A stretch of DNA of 64,000 nt from Brucella pseudogrignonensis. Its GTDB lineage: Bacteria > Pseudomonadota > Alphaproteobacteria > Rhizobiales > Rhizobiaceae. Positions within the stretch are counted from its first letter, which is position 1. The number at the start of each line of letters is the position of its first letter. A model generated the notes under the pieces. It saw only the letters and a list, made by a program, of their open reading frames with translations, was not told the DNA's origin and ran no database searches. Location: the NCBI RefSeq assembly GCF_032190615.1, contig NZ_JAVLAT010000001.1, positions 2,178,501-2,242,500 of the forward strand, in the 5' to 3' direction. The translations under genes and the position numbers were made by a program. Shown in pieces: positions 56,524 through 64,000 of the stretch.

Positions 56524-57156
56524 TTATTTTCTGGGGCCAATCAGTTTGCGTATTTTTTGCTGCAAAGCGGGAACGACGTCCGCGTCAAACCATGGATTAC
56601 GTCTGAGCCAGCCACTGTTGCGCCACGATGGATGCGGTAAGGGCAAAACGGTTCGGCCCGCAGCATTTGGTGTTTCTATGAAGTTTCGCCAGTTCTCAAC
56701 TGTTTCGGTCAGACTTGTTTTGCGCCACTCTGAGAGATGGTAGGCAAGCGCATATTGCCCGACAACCAGAATGAATTCGAGTTGTGGCATGGATGCAAAA
56801 ACGCGGTCATGCCAAGTCGAGCGGCATTCACGACGTGGCGGAAGGTCGCCACCATGTTTGTCATAGCCTGGAAAACAAAACCCCATCGGCACGATTGCAA
56901 AAAGCGATGGATCGTAAAACTCTTCGCGACTTGTGCCGAGCCATTGCCGTAGCCGATCGCCGGACGGATCGTTAAAGGGCAGGGAGCTGTTGTGCACGCG
57001 AATGCCGGGTGCCTGACCGCAGATCGCAATGCGTGCCGTATTTGAAATAATGCAAACCGGATTCGGTTCGTGTGGCAAAGGTGGCAGATATTCGGGCGTG
57101 TCACGACAAATGCGGCACGCCTGGATCGAGTGTTTGAGCTCGTCCAGATTTTCCAT
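56524..57156 (-). CDS. Uracil-DNA glycosylase family protein
   Basis: A 210-aa protein of the UDG superfamily. Motif 1 resembles IAICGQAPGIRVHNSS (about residues 43-58), the central region has FDPSLFAIVPMGFCFPG-like sequence (YDPSLFAIVPMGFCFPGY, about residues 81-98), and motif 2 is LPLPHPSWRNSGWLRRNPWF (about residues 173-192). Two N-terminal cysteines (CRICRD) are present but not a full cluster set. Activity on uracil is unproven. The start at 57156 is chosen over a TTG at 57180 inside the nuclease gene end. Confidence 0.85.
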   Translation of the reverse strand: MENLDELKHSIQACRICRDTPEYLPPLPHEPNPVCIISNTARIAICGQAPGIRVHNSSLPFNDPSGDRLRQWLGTSREEFYDPSLFAIVPMGFCFPGYDKHGGDLPPRRECRSTWHDRVFASMPQLEFILVVGQYALAYHLSEWRKTSLTETVENWRNFIETPNAAGRTVLPLPHPSWRNSGWLRRNPWFDADVVPALQQKIRKLIGPRK

Positions 57157-57176
57157 TCTTTCTGTAATTCTCCAGA

Positions 57177-57833
57177 TCAAATTGCTTTCAGCAGTTTAAC
57201 GACTTGGCCTTTGATATAATGAATCATATCGCTGATTACATCGGATGATCGTGTTTCATGGCCGGTTTCAGCATCGGCGTTTGGTTGCTGATGGTCTTTG
57301 CGCCACTGGTATGGCGCCTCAAAACTGCCAGCCCATATGCCGCGCTTCTCACGACGTGCGGTGGCCTCTTCGCTGCGATAATCGCCATAGGCAACCGCCC
57401 AGCCTTGTTCTACCATCCATTGGTTGAGGTTTGTATCACCGCGATAACATGTCGCTAATGTGCGTCCGTATTTATCAAGTCCCAGTTTTTCACATCGAAT
57501 CGCACTTGCATTGATCGTATTTAGCAAAGCTTTGCGTGCGTCTCGGCCACAAAGGTAATCGCGTTTGTCGATCTGGCAGCTTTGCTGCATTTCCGGTGCG
57601 TCAATGCCTGCAAGCCGTATGTGAATCTTGTCGAGAATAACTGTGTCACCATCAATGACATAGGCGGATCCAGCCAGAGTTTTCCTGGATTGCCGACTGT
57701 CAGGTAGAGAGACGATAATGGCAATGAGAATTGAAAATATCAATAAAGTCAGTAGGATGCTTTTAATCTTTCGTGCGTTTTGTCGCCTCGCAGAGGTGTA
57801 ATCGCGCCGATAGCGGCGCCTTCTGTTGACCAT
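57177..57833 (-). CDS. Thermonuclease family protein (SNase-like), membrane-anchored
   Basis: A 218-aa protein with a very basic N-terminus (RRRRYRRDYTSARRQNARK), one membrane helix (about residues 25-43, ILLTLLIFSILIAIIVSL) and a staphylococcal nuclease-like domain (about residues 52-175). Active-site segments are VIDGDTVIL, IRLAGIDAPEMQQ and KYGRTLATC. It would sit in the inner membrane facing the periplasm, with possible nucleic acid breakdown as its role. The start at 57833 has better context than the ATG at 57851. Confidence 0.85.
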   Translation of the reverse strand: MVNRRRRYRRDYTSARRQNARKIKSILLTLLIFSILIAIIVSLPDSRQSRKTLAGSAYVIDGDTVILDKIHIRLAGIDAPEMQQSCQIDKRDYLCGRDARKALLNTINASAIRCEKLGLDKYGRTLATCYRGDTNLNQWMVEQGWAVAYGDYRSEEATARREKRGIWAGSFEAPYQWRKDHQQPNADAETGHETRSSDVISDMIHYIKGQVVKLLKAI

Positions 57834-58105
57834 TGTTTTTGATACCCCCAACCAGCATTATTCTCGCTGTACACAATCATGCTTCGCAAAAACTATCACA
57901 TTTGAAAGTACGCTTTGGTCTAACAACTTCAGCCCACAACATTTTGTTTTGTGTTGATTCAGCAACAGTCTTTATTATTGCTATAGGCTAAAAGATGGGA
58001 GGCACATTTTGCCCATTTCCCGCCACAAAGGGGCGTCACCGCTAGGGAAAGGCGAAAGCCATTAACAGAATTGGGAAGCTTTGGTTCCCTCAGGACAGGA
58101 AAAAA
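57834..58105 (+). other. Long upstream region of exoR with leader structure
   Basis: 272 bases between the nuclease start and the small frame at 58106. The first part is AT-rich. In the second part I see GGC-GAAA-GCC (58051-58060) and GGGAA-GCTTTGG-TTCCC (58073-58089), the latter immediately before AGGACAGG, the ribosome site of the 58106 frame. No known riboswitch class is recognised. It likely holds the exoR promoter and an mRNA leader. Confidence 0.5.
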
Positions 58106-58297
58106 ATGAAGAAGGACGCATTGTTTCATAACGATCCGTTTTCGGAAGGCGAAAAAGCCGACCGATCTTTGTTTTTTCGTTTTGGTGAAAAACGAGCTTT
58201 TTTCCGCCAAAATCGGGTCTCAGTGTTGACGAAAATTCAATGCACTCTGTTACTTATGTCATCAACTTCTAATCAGTGTGAAAGACCAGCGTTGTGA
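58106..58297 (+). CDS. Possible 63-aa leader protein coupled to exoR
   Basis: The frame from ATG 58106 has a good ribosome site (AGGACAGGA, five bases before the ATG) and stops at TGA 58295-58297, whose last base is the first base of the exoR ATG (TGATG). The product would be polar, with repeated charged Phe-rich stretches (NDPFSEGEKADR, FFRFGEKRAFF) and two cysteines near the end. I do not recognise it. It could be a true small protein, a translated leader that couples exoR expression, or chance. The tight stop-start overlap favours a leader. Confidence 0.35.
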   Translation: MKKDALFHNDPFSEGEKADRSLFFRFGEKRAFFRQNRVSVLTKIQCTLLLMSSTSNQCERPAL

Positions 58298-59088
58298 TGC
58301 GTATCCGCAGTTTTTCATATCCCCTTATCGCTGCGGCGCTTGGCTTGGCCATTGTGTGCAACAGTGCTTCGGCTTTTGATTTAAACGATGACTCCGAGAA
58401 ATCGCGTAGCCCGTTTGAACTCTTCAAGTTTGGTTTTTCTGCTTATAAGAGTGGCCACAAGGACGAGGCGATCAAGGCGCTGCGTTATGCTGCCGATCGT
58501 GGACATCAGGGCGCCAAGTGGAAGCTTGCACGCATGTATGCCGATGGCGATGGCGTCGCTGAGAATGACTATGAAGCCTATCAGATTTTTGAAAAGATCG
58601 TTCGTGACGGTGCAGAGCCGGGTTCAGAAAATGAGCCTTATGTTGCTGATGCGCTGGTCGCACTTGCCGGTTATGTGAAGCGCGGCATTCCCGGTTCGCC
58701 GGTCAAGGCCAATCCCAAGTTTGCCCGTAATCTTTATGTGCAGGCTGCATCGAATTTCGGTGATCCGGCAGCTCAGTTTGAACTTGGCAAGATGTTGCTT
58801 GACGGTGAGGGTGGAGAGCCTAACCCAATGCAGGCCGCACGCTGGTTCCAGCTTTCTGCCAAGAAGGGCAATGCGAGCGCGCAAGCGATGCTCGGCAATA
58901 TGCTGTTTCAGGCGGGAAAGACCGTGCGTGGCCTAGCCATGCTGACTGCAGCCTTTGAGCGTTGCCCAACAGAAGACTGCACCTGGATACGCGATATGCA
59001 GGAACAGGCTTTCTCTATTGCGGGTGAAGCAGACCGCCGTAATGCGGTGGCACTCTCCAGCAATCTGACCACCAAGGGCGATTTCTGA
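58297..59088 (+). CDS. exoR: ExoR homologue, periplasmic Sel1-repeat regulator
   Basis: A 263-aa protein with a Sec signal peptide (residues 1 to about 28, YPLIAAALGLAIVCNSASA) and Sel1-type repeats, for example EAIKALRYAADRGHQGAKWK (about residues 55-74) and NPMQAARWFQLSAKKGNASA (about residues 178-197). In Sinorhizobium and Agrobacterium ExoR binds the sensor ChvG (ExoS) in the periplasm and holds the ChvG/ChvI (BvrS/BvrR in Brucella) system off until it is degraded. FELFKFGFSAYKSGHKDEA is close to that family. The start is ATG 58297; a GTG precedes it. Confidence 0.88.
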   Translation: MRIRSFSYPLIAAALGLAIVCNSASAFDLNDDSEKSRSPFELFKFGFSAYKSGHKDEAIKALRYAADRGHQGAKWKLARMYADGDGVAENDYEAYQIFEKIVRDGAEPGSENEPYVADALVALAGYVKRGIPGSPVKANPKFARNLYVQAASNFGDPAAQFELGKMLLDGEGGEPNPMQAARWFQLSAKKGNASAQAMLGNMLFQAGKTVRGLAMLTAAFERCPTEDCTWIRDMQEQAFSIAGEADRRNAVALSSNLTTKGDF

Positions 59089-59096
59089 TTATTTAA

Positions 59097-59120
59097 ATCC
59101 GCCTGATTAATCAGACGGAT
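59097..59120. terminator. Hairpin between exoR and xthA
   Basis: ATCCGCCTGA and TCAGACGGAT around TTAA, one mismatch, eight bases after the exoR stop and overlapping the xthA 3' end. It lacks a clear T-run on the plus strand, so termination is likely but weak. Confidence 0.5.
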
Positions 59121-59893
59121 AATGTCACCGTTACAGGCACGTGGTCTGACGGCTTTTCCCATGCTCTGACATGCTTTTCGATATCAGTCGAAACGAAATG
59201 GTTTGCCGCTTCTGGTGACAACATCAGATGGTCGATGCGAATGCCATTGTTTTTCTGCCATGCACCGGCCTGATAATCCCAGAACGTGTAAACGCCTTCA
59301 GCGTCCGTGGCAGCTCTGACCGCTTCAGTGAAGCCCAGATTTTCCAGGCGACGAAACGCCTGACGTGATTGCGGCTGAAACAGCGCATCACCCAGCCATT
59401 GTTGCGGATTCTTCGCGTCATAAGGCTCAGGAATGACATTATAATCGCCTGCAAGCACAAGCGGCTCTTCCAGTTCAAGCCTGTTCTTGGCCCATGTCTC
59501 AAGGCGCTGCATCCAGGAAAGCTTATAAGGAAACTTTTCCGTATCAATCGGATTGCCGTTGGGGAGATAGAGCGACACGACACGTAGAACGCCTTTATCG
59601 GTCGAGAAAACGGCCTCAATGAAACGAGCGTGTTCGTCGCTATCATCGCCGGGAAGACCGCGAATAACCTCATCTGGTGATTTTTTGGAAAGAATCGCGA
59701 CGCCGTTAAAGCCTTTTTGCCCGTGCGTTTCGACATGATAGCCGAGCGCTTCGATTTCCAGCCGTGGGAACAGCTCGTCCACTGACTTGATTTCCTGAAG
59801 GCAAGCGATGTCGGGCGATGATTCCTTCAGCCAATGCTGGAGGTTTTCGATGCGCGCTTTGACGCCGTTAATATTCCATGTCGCGATTTTCAT
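59111..59893 (-). CDS. xthA: Exodeoxyribonuclease III
   Basis: AP endonuclease/3'-5' exonuclease of base excision repair, 260 aa. Motifs are KIATWNINGVKAR (about residues 2-14), CLQEIKSVDELFP (catalytic Glu, about residue 34), SLYLPNGNPID, LVLAGDYNVIPEPYDAKNP (Asp/Asn, about residues 146-164) and KPSDHVPVTVTL (Asp-His near the end). The start at 59893 (MKIATW) is the family start; the open frame continues to 59950. It is convergent with exoR. Confidence 0.95.
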   Translation of the reverse strand: MKIATWNINGVKARIENLQHWLKESSPDIACLQEIKSVDELFPRLEIEALGYHVETHGQKGFNGVAILSKKSPDEVIRGLPGDDSDEHARFIEAVFSTDKGVLRVVSLYLPNGNPIDTEKFPYKLSWMQRLETWAKNRLELEEPLVLAGDYNVIPEPYDAKNPQQWLGDALFQPQSRQAFRRLENLGFTEAVRAATDAEGVYTFWDYQAGAWQKNNGIRIDHLMLSPEAANHFVSTDIEKHVRAWEKPSDHVPVTVTLSV

Positions 59894-60048
59894 GTTGAAA
59901 TGATTAGGCGTAAGATGGGGTGAGGGCAAGCGCCGCACGCATTCCATCACAGAATTTCCGCTCTTTCGTATAAATATGCATTGGTCATTTGTATTGCCGC
60001 TTTTGCATTCCTATCTCCCTTTTACAGTAGTCAAATTAGGAGACTTGA

Positions 60049-60756
60049 ATGTTTGACGCCAAAAAGCTTCTCGACCAGTTTCTGGGATCGCAAATACCGG
60101 GCATGTCAGGAAGTGTTCGCGATAAGGCAGGGCAGGCCACCGATCTTGCAAAGAAAAATCCATTGGCTACTGGCGCCATTGCTGCGGCAATCTTTGGCAC
60201 GAAGACGGGCCGCAAACTTGCTGGCAATGTCGCAACCGCAGGCGGTTTAGCTGCAATCGCTGGTCTTGGTTATCTCGCGTATAAGAACTATAAATCCGGC
60301 CAGCAGCCGCAAACTGCCCCCCAACCAGCGGCAGCTGAGCCAGAACTGCTCCTACCGCCGCCAGCAGACTCACCCTTTCATCCGCAATCACCTTCAATGA
60401 GCAATAGCTTCGCGCTGACACTTATTCAGGCGATGATTGCGGCTGCAAAGGCTGATGGTCACATCGATGCGAATGAGCGCGCGTTGATTATGGAAAAAGT
60501 GCAGATTTCAGGCCTCGATAACGAGGCAGAAGCGTTTTTTGAGAAAGAATTGGCGGATCCGATCGATATTGAAGCGCTGGTCTCAGCTGCTCAGACGGAA
60601 GAGCAGAAGGTTGAGCTTTACACGGCTTCACGCCTGACGATTGATCCTGATACGCGTGCAGAACGTGGTTATCTCGATATGTTGGCGGGTCGCCTTGGTT
60701 TGCCGGATGCGCTGGTTGATCACATTGATGCGACCGTCTCGTCGGTCAAAGCCTGA
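60049..60756 (+). CDS. DUF533 / TerB-like protein
   Basis: A 235-aa protein. The N-terminal part has a glycine- and alanine-rich hydrophobic segment (GAIAAAIFGTKTGRKLAGNV and AGGLAAIAGLGYLAYKNY, about residues 42-80), then a proline/alanine linker (about 85-120), and a C-terminal TerB-like helical domain (about 120-235, with MIAAAKADGHIDANERALI). This is the layout of YebE/DUF533 inner-membrane proteins. Role not known. AGGAGACTTGA precedes the ATG. Confidence 0.85.
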   Translation: MFDAKKLLDQFLGSQIPGMSGSVRDKAGQATDLAKKNPLATGAIAAAIFGTKTGRKLAGNVATAGGLAAIAGLGYLAYKNYKSGQQPQTAPQPAAAEPELLLPPPADSPFHPQSPSMSNSFALTLIQAMIAAAKADGHIDANERALIMEKVQISGLDNEAEAFFEKELADPIDIEALVSAAQTEEQKVELYTASRLTIDPDTRAERGYLDMLAGRLGLPDALVDHIDATVSSVKA

Positions 60757-60762
60757 TAAAAT

Positions 60763-60793
60763 AAAACCGGCTTTAATTTAAAGCCGGTTTTTC
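60763..60793. terminator. Bidirectional terminator between DUF533 and erpA
   Basis: AAAACCGGCTT and AAGCCGGTTTT with an AT-rich loop, flanked by A-run and T-run; it serves the two convergent genes. Confidence 0.85.
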
Positions 60794-60812
60794 TTTGGGG
60801 TGGTAAACTCCA

Positions 60813-61139
60813 TCAGATCGCGAAGCTTGTACCGCAACCGCATGATGCTGTGGCATTTGGATTGCGGATTTGAAACGACTGTCCCATCAGGTCATCAACG
60901 AAATCGATCTGCGAGCCGTCCATATAGGGCACAGAGATGGAATCGATCAGTACCCTGGCACCGAGCTTTTCGATAACAATGTCATCATCGGACTGATCAT
61001 CAACCAGATCATATTTGTAGGAAAAGCCGGAACAGCCACCACCTTCGACAGACACGCGAAGCGCGGTCTTGCCGGGTTCGGAACTGATAATCTTTGCAAT
61101 CCGCTTGGCTGCGGATTCAGAAACGGTAATGTCTGTCAT
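60813..61139 (-). CDS. erpA: A-type iron-sulfur carrier protein
   Basis: A 108-aa HesB/IscA-family protein that carries and delivers Fe-S clusters. The three ligand cysteines are in EGGGCSGFSYKYDL (about residue 36) and ASCGCGTSF (about residues 101 and 103). Length and the C-terminal CGCG arrangement fit ErpA. It is divergent from dgt. With grxD and bolA in the same window it forms part of the Fe-S maintenance set, though the genes are not linked in one operon. Confidence 0.92.
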   Translation of the reverse strand: MTDITVSESAAKRIAKIISSEPGKTALRVSVEGGGCSGFSYKYDLVDDQSDDDIVIEKLGARVLIDSISVPYMDGSQIDFVDDLMGQSFQIRNPNATASCGCGTSFAI

Positions 61140-61303
61140 CTGCCTTGTTCCGCTTACAATTGCGTATAACGAAGTGGAATTACGAAATTCACAATCAACG
61201 TATACTTGCCATCATGTTTAGCTGATAGCTATGAACGCAGTGCGTGGAAGTCAATGTCCACCTGTCATTTACGTAATCATATTACAGTGAGGAACGCATC
61301 GCA

Positions 61304-62530
61304 ATGTCCGGCCAGGAAATTGGGTCACTCGAAGGCATCGGCTTTGGCTATCGTGAACGCGCGCCTTATGCTTGCAATCCGGCTTTGAGCCGTGGGCGGC
61401 TGGTGTCTGAGCCAGAAAGCGCCACGCGGACTCCTTTTCAGCGCGACCGCGACCGAATCATTCACTCAACGGCTTTCCGCCGCCTGAAGCATAAGACGCA
61501 GGTTTTTATCGCCCATGAGGGTGATCATTACCGCACGCGCCTGACCCATACGATCGAAGTGGCGCAGATTGCCCGTGCATTGGCGCGTGCCTTGCGATTG
61601 GACGAAGACCTTGCCGAAGCGGTGGCGCTCGTGCATGATTTTGGCCATACGCCGTTTGGACATACTGGGGAAGACGCGCTCAACGAGCGGATGAAACCCT
61701 ATGGCGGCTTTGATCACAATGCGCAGTCTTTGCGTATCGTGACAAAGCTTGAGCATCGTTATGCAGATTTTGATGGTTTGAACCTCTCATGGGAAACCCT
61801 TGAAGGGCTGGTAAAGCACAATGGTCCGCTGATTGGCCCCTTTGCGACCGATGCCGACGAGCCGGTTCCTCAACCTATCCTCGATTTCAATGGGCGCTAT
61901 GATCTCGAATTGTCGCGTTTTGCGAGCCTCGAGGCGCAATGCGCGGCAATCGCGGACGACATTGCTTATAATGCGCATGATATTGACGACGGTCTTCGCT
62001 CCGGCCTGCTGACGCTTGAAGGGCTGGATGAGGTGCCTCTAACAAAGCGGCTGCTAGATATTGTCAGAGCGCGTTATCCGGCACTTGATGCCGTGCGCAC
62101 CGGGCATGAGCTAGTGCGTCGTCAGATCACGATCATGGTCGAAGACGTGATTGCTGAATCACAACGCCGTATCGCGAATGCCAATCCTCAAAGTGTTGAT
62201 GACGTGCATGCGCAACCACACGCGCTTGTAGGCTTTTCGGATACGATGCGCGATGAAGAAAAAACGCTGAAACGCTTTTTGTTCAAGAACCTTTATTTTC
62301 ATGACAGTGTCGTGGTTCGCAGGCATGCTGCGGATAAGATTGTTCAAGACCTATTCGATATTTCATTTGAAAAACCATCCATCATGCCAGCCGAGTGGCA
62401 AGCAGACTGGGAAGTGCTTGATCAAGCAGGCAAGGCACGCCGTGTTGCCGACTATCTGGCGGGTATGACTGACAATTATGCCGTGCGCGAACACCGACGA
62501 TTGTTTGACCACACACCCGATTTAGCTTAA
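61304..62530 (+). CDS. dgt: Deoxyguanosinetriphosphate triphosphohydrolase-like protein
   Basis: A 408-aa HD-domain dNTP triphosphohydrolase. The sequence [20 protein letters not shown] (about residues 44-63) and the metal motif H..HD..D in [15 protein letters not shown] (about residue 87) and [18 protein letters not shown] (about residues 108-125) are diagnostic. It cleaves dNTPs to nucleoside and triphosphate and helps to keep the pool balanced. Specificity for dGTP is assumed. AGGA lies 12 bases before the ATG. argS follows by 118 bases. Confidence 0.93.
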   Translation: MSGQEIGSLEGIGFGYRERAPYACNPALSRGRLVSEPESATRTPFQRDRDRIIHSTAFRRLKHKTQVFIAHEGDHYRTRLTHTIEVAQIARALARALRLDEDLAEAVALVHDFGHTPFGHTGEDALNERMKPYGGFDHNAQSLRIVTKLEHRYADFDGLNLSWETLEGLVKHNGPLIGPFATDADEPVPQPILDFNGRYDLELSRFASLEAQCAAIADDIAYNAHDIDDGLRSGLLTLEGLDEVPLTKRLLDIVRARYPALDAVRTGHELVRRQITIMVEDVIAESQRRIANANPQSVDDVHAQPHALVGFSDTMRDEEKTLKRFLFKNLYFHDSVVVRRHAADKIVQDLFDISFEKPSIMPAEWQADWEVLDQAGKARRVADYLAGMTDNYAVREHRRLFDHTPDLA

Positions 62531-62648
62531 TCGGAGCTTAACGAAGCGGATGCTGGCGCTAAAACGCGTTGGTATGGCTGTTATTTTTATGACGAGCCAA
62601 GGCCGGAAAACACAATTATAGCCGGACAGAAGCCTGACAGGACGAACC

Positions 62649-64000
62649 ATGAATATCTTTGCAGATTTCGACGCACGTATCAAAAAAACGTTGCAAGAGG
62701 TTGATCTGAAAACGAAAGATGGCAGCGAGCTTGATCTGTCGCGTATCAGCGTTGAGCCGCCACGCGACGCATCGCATGGTGATATTGCAACCAATGCTGC
62801 CATGGTGCTTTCCAGGGCTGTTGGTCAGAATCCGCGCGAGCTTGCAACGGCAATTGCCGATGCTTTGAAGTCCGATGAAGACGTCGCAAGTGTCGATGTT
62901 GCAGGTCCGGGCTTCATTAATCTGCGTTTGAAGGACGCATACTGGCAGCGCGAGTTGCAGGGCATGCTCAATGAAGCGACCGATTTTGGCCGCTCAAAGC
63001 TCGGCGCTGGCAAAAAAGTCAATGTTGAATATGTTTCGGCAAACCCGACCGGCCCAATGCATGTCGGCCATTGCCGCGGCGCCGTTGTCGGTGACGTGCT
63101 TGCTAACCTGCTAAAATTCGCTGGCTTCGATGTCGTCAAAGAATATTACATCAATGATGCGGGCGCACAGATCGACGTGCTGGCCAATTCTGCGATGCTG
63201 CGTTATCGCGAAGCACTGGGCGAAAATATCGGCGAAATTCCTGCCGGTCTTTATCCTGGCGATTATCTGGTGCCAGTCGGCGAGGCGCTTGCCAAGGAAT
63301 TTGGCAAGACGCTTCTGGAAATGCCGGAAGAAGAAGCACTCGTTCTGGTGAAAGAACGCACCATCAACGCAATGATGGCAATGATTCGCGCAGATCTTGA
63401 TGCGCTCAATGTTCATCATGACGTGTTCTATTCTGAGCGCACGCTGCATGCCGATCATGCACGCGCCATTCGCGCTGCAATCAACGATCTGACGCTTAAG
63501 GGCCACGTTTATAAGGGCAAGCTGCCACCGCCAAAGGGCCAGCTGCCAGAAGAGTGGGAAGATCGCGAGCAGACCTTGTTCCGCTCGACTGAAGTGGGTG
63601 ATGATATTGACCGTCCGCTGATGAAGTCAGACGGCGCATTCACTTATTTTGCGGCTGACGTTGCTTACTTCAAAGACAAATATGACCGTGGTTTCAATGA
63701 GATGGTCTATGTGCTTGGCGCAGACCATGGCGGCTATGTAAAGCGTCTTGAAGCTGTTGCACGTGCTGTTTCTGACGGAAAGGCCAAGCTGACAGTGCTG
63801 CTTTGCCAATTGGTAAAACTGTTCCGCGATGGTGAACCCGTGCGTATGTCGAAGCGTTCGGGCGAATTCATCACGCTGCGCGAAGTGGTGGATGAGGTTG
63901 GTCGCGATCCGGTCCGTTTCATGATGCTTTACCGGAAGAACGATGCGCCGCTTGATTTCGATTTTGCGAAAGTAACGGAGCAGTCGAAGGACAATCCGGT
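62649..64000 (+). CDS. argS: Arginyl-tRNA synthetase (3'-truncated by window edge)
   Basis: Class I synthetase that charges tRNA-Arg; the first 450 codons are visible and the gene continues beyond the window. The N-terminal additional domain occupies about residues 1-110. The HIGH-type motif is [19 protein letters not shown] (about residues 136-154), and the KMSK-type segment is [14 protein letters not shown] (about residues 398-411). The start at 62649 follows CAGGACGAACC. The frame is open throughout. Confidence 0.96.
   Translation, partial: MNIFADFDARIKKTLQEVDLKTKDGSELDLSRISVEPPRDASHGDIATNAAMVLSRAVGQNPRELATAIADALKSDEDVASVDVAGPGFINLRLKDAYWQRELQGMLNEATDFGRSKLGAGKKVNVEYVSANPTGPMHVGHCRGAVVGDVLANLLKFAGFDVVKEYYINDAGAQIDVLANSAMLRYREALGENIGEIPAGLYPGDYLVPVGEALAKEFGKTLLEMPEEEALVLVKERTINAMMAMIRADLDALNVHHDVFYSERTLHADHARAIRAAINDLTLKGHVYKGKLPPPKGQLPEEWEDREQTLFRSTEVGDDIDRPLMKSDGAFTYFAADVAYFKDKYDRGFNEMVYVLGADHGGYVKRLEAVARAVSDGKAKLTVLLCQLVKLFRDGEPVRMSKRSGEFITLREVVDEVGRDPVRFMMLYRKNDAPLDFDFAKVTEQSKDNP

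Noticed and set aside
1..64000. Mobile elements, prophage or CRISPR arrays
   Set aside because: No transposase, integrase, phage structural gene, or regularly spaced direct repeats were seen on either strand; the only repeats are short palindromic intergenic elements.

Overview
This 64 kb window reads as conserved chromosomal backbone of a Rhizobiales bacterium of the Brucellaceae (Brucella/Ochrobactrum group). The evidence is the gene set and its order: a proton-type complex I operon (nuoH to nuoN) followed by birA, RNase J, mce and proS; a lipid A very-long-chain fatty acid cluster (acpXL to lpxXL); an ATPase zeta-type inhibitor; an ExoR homologue; and rhizobial-type palindromic intergenic repeats. 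I see no phage, insertion sequence, CRISPR array, rRNA or tRNA gene. The species call is inference.

Layout. 1-7.1 kb: the 3' part of the nuo operon (+), with birA. 8.1-18.7 kb: rnj, mce, a DUF1467 gene, proS, lolC, lolD and dnaE (+). 18.7-22.9 kb: small accessory genes (flavin monooxygenase, NAD(P)-binding reductase with a divergent HxlR regulator, DUF3008, two exported proteins). 23.2-25.7 kb: rpsD, ttcA and an inositol-phosphatase-family gene. 25.9-35.6 kb, mostly minus strand: an MFS exporter, grxD and bolA, then purL, purQ, purS and purC with a MocR regulator, a DUF1127 protein, a lipoprotein and a GST among them. 35.8-41.0 kb: ATPase zeta inhibitor, HpcH/HpaI aldolase, small hydrolase, a two-domain VOC protein, purB and rpe. 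41.1-46.0 kb: the acpXL cluster. 46.2-51.8 kb: GH108 muramidase, galM, a KdgK-like kinase, DUF1045 with phnM, and a HAD phosphatase. 52.0-64 kb: dusA, aspartic protease, DUF1289, cobS/cobT, Lrp, a UDG-family protein, a nuclease, exoR, xthA, DUF533, erpA, dgt and the 5' part of argS, which runs off the window.

Functional themes are respiration (nuo, ATPase inhibitor), purine synthesis (purL, purQ, purS, purC, purB), Fe-S handling (grxD, bolA, erpA), envelope assembly (lolCD, acpXL/lpxXL cluster, GH108, exoR) and DNA/RNA maintenance (dnaE, xthA, dusA, ttcA, rnj).

The points most worth following are: (1) a perfect alphaproteobacterial-type LexA box just upstream of an unlisted 28-codon single-span membrane microprotein before dnaE, a layout resembling SidA of Caulobacter; (2) a minus-strand small transcription unit before proS that ends in two hairpins and a U-run; (3) FabF2XL, which appears to lack the ketosynthase Cys and one His and so looks like a chain-length-factor partner of FabF1XL; (4) single-base frameshifts in lolC and dnaE, two genes expected to be essential, which I read as probable base-call errors; (5) a possible translated leader before exoR; and (6) clear palindromic operators at the HxlR/reductase and GH108/galM divergent promoters.
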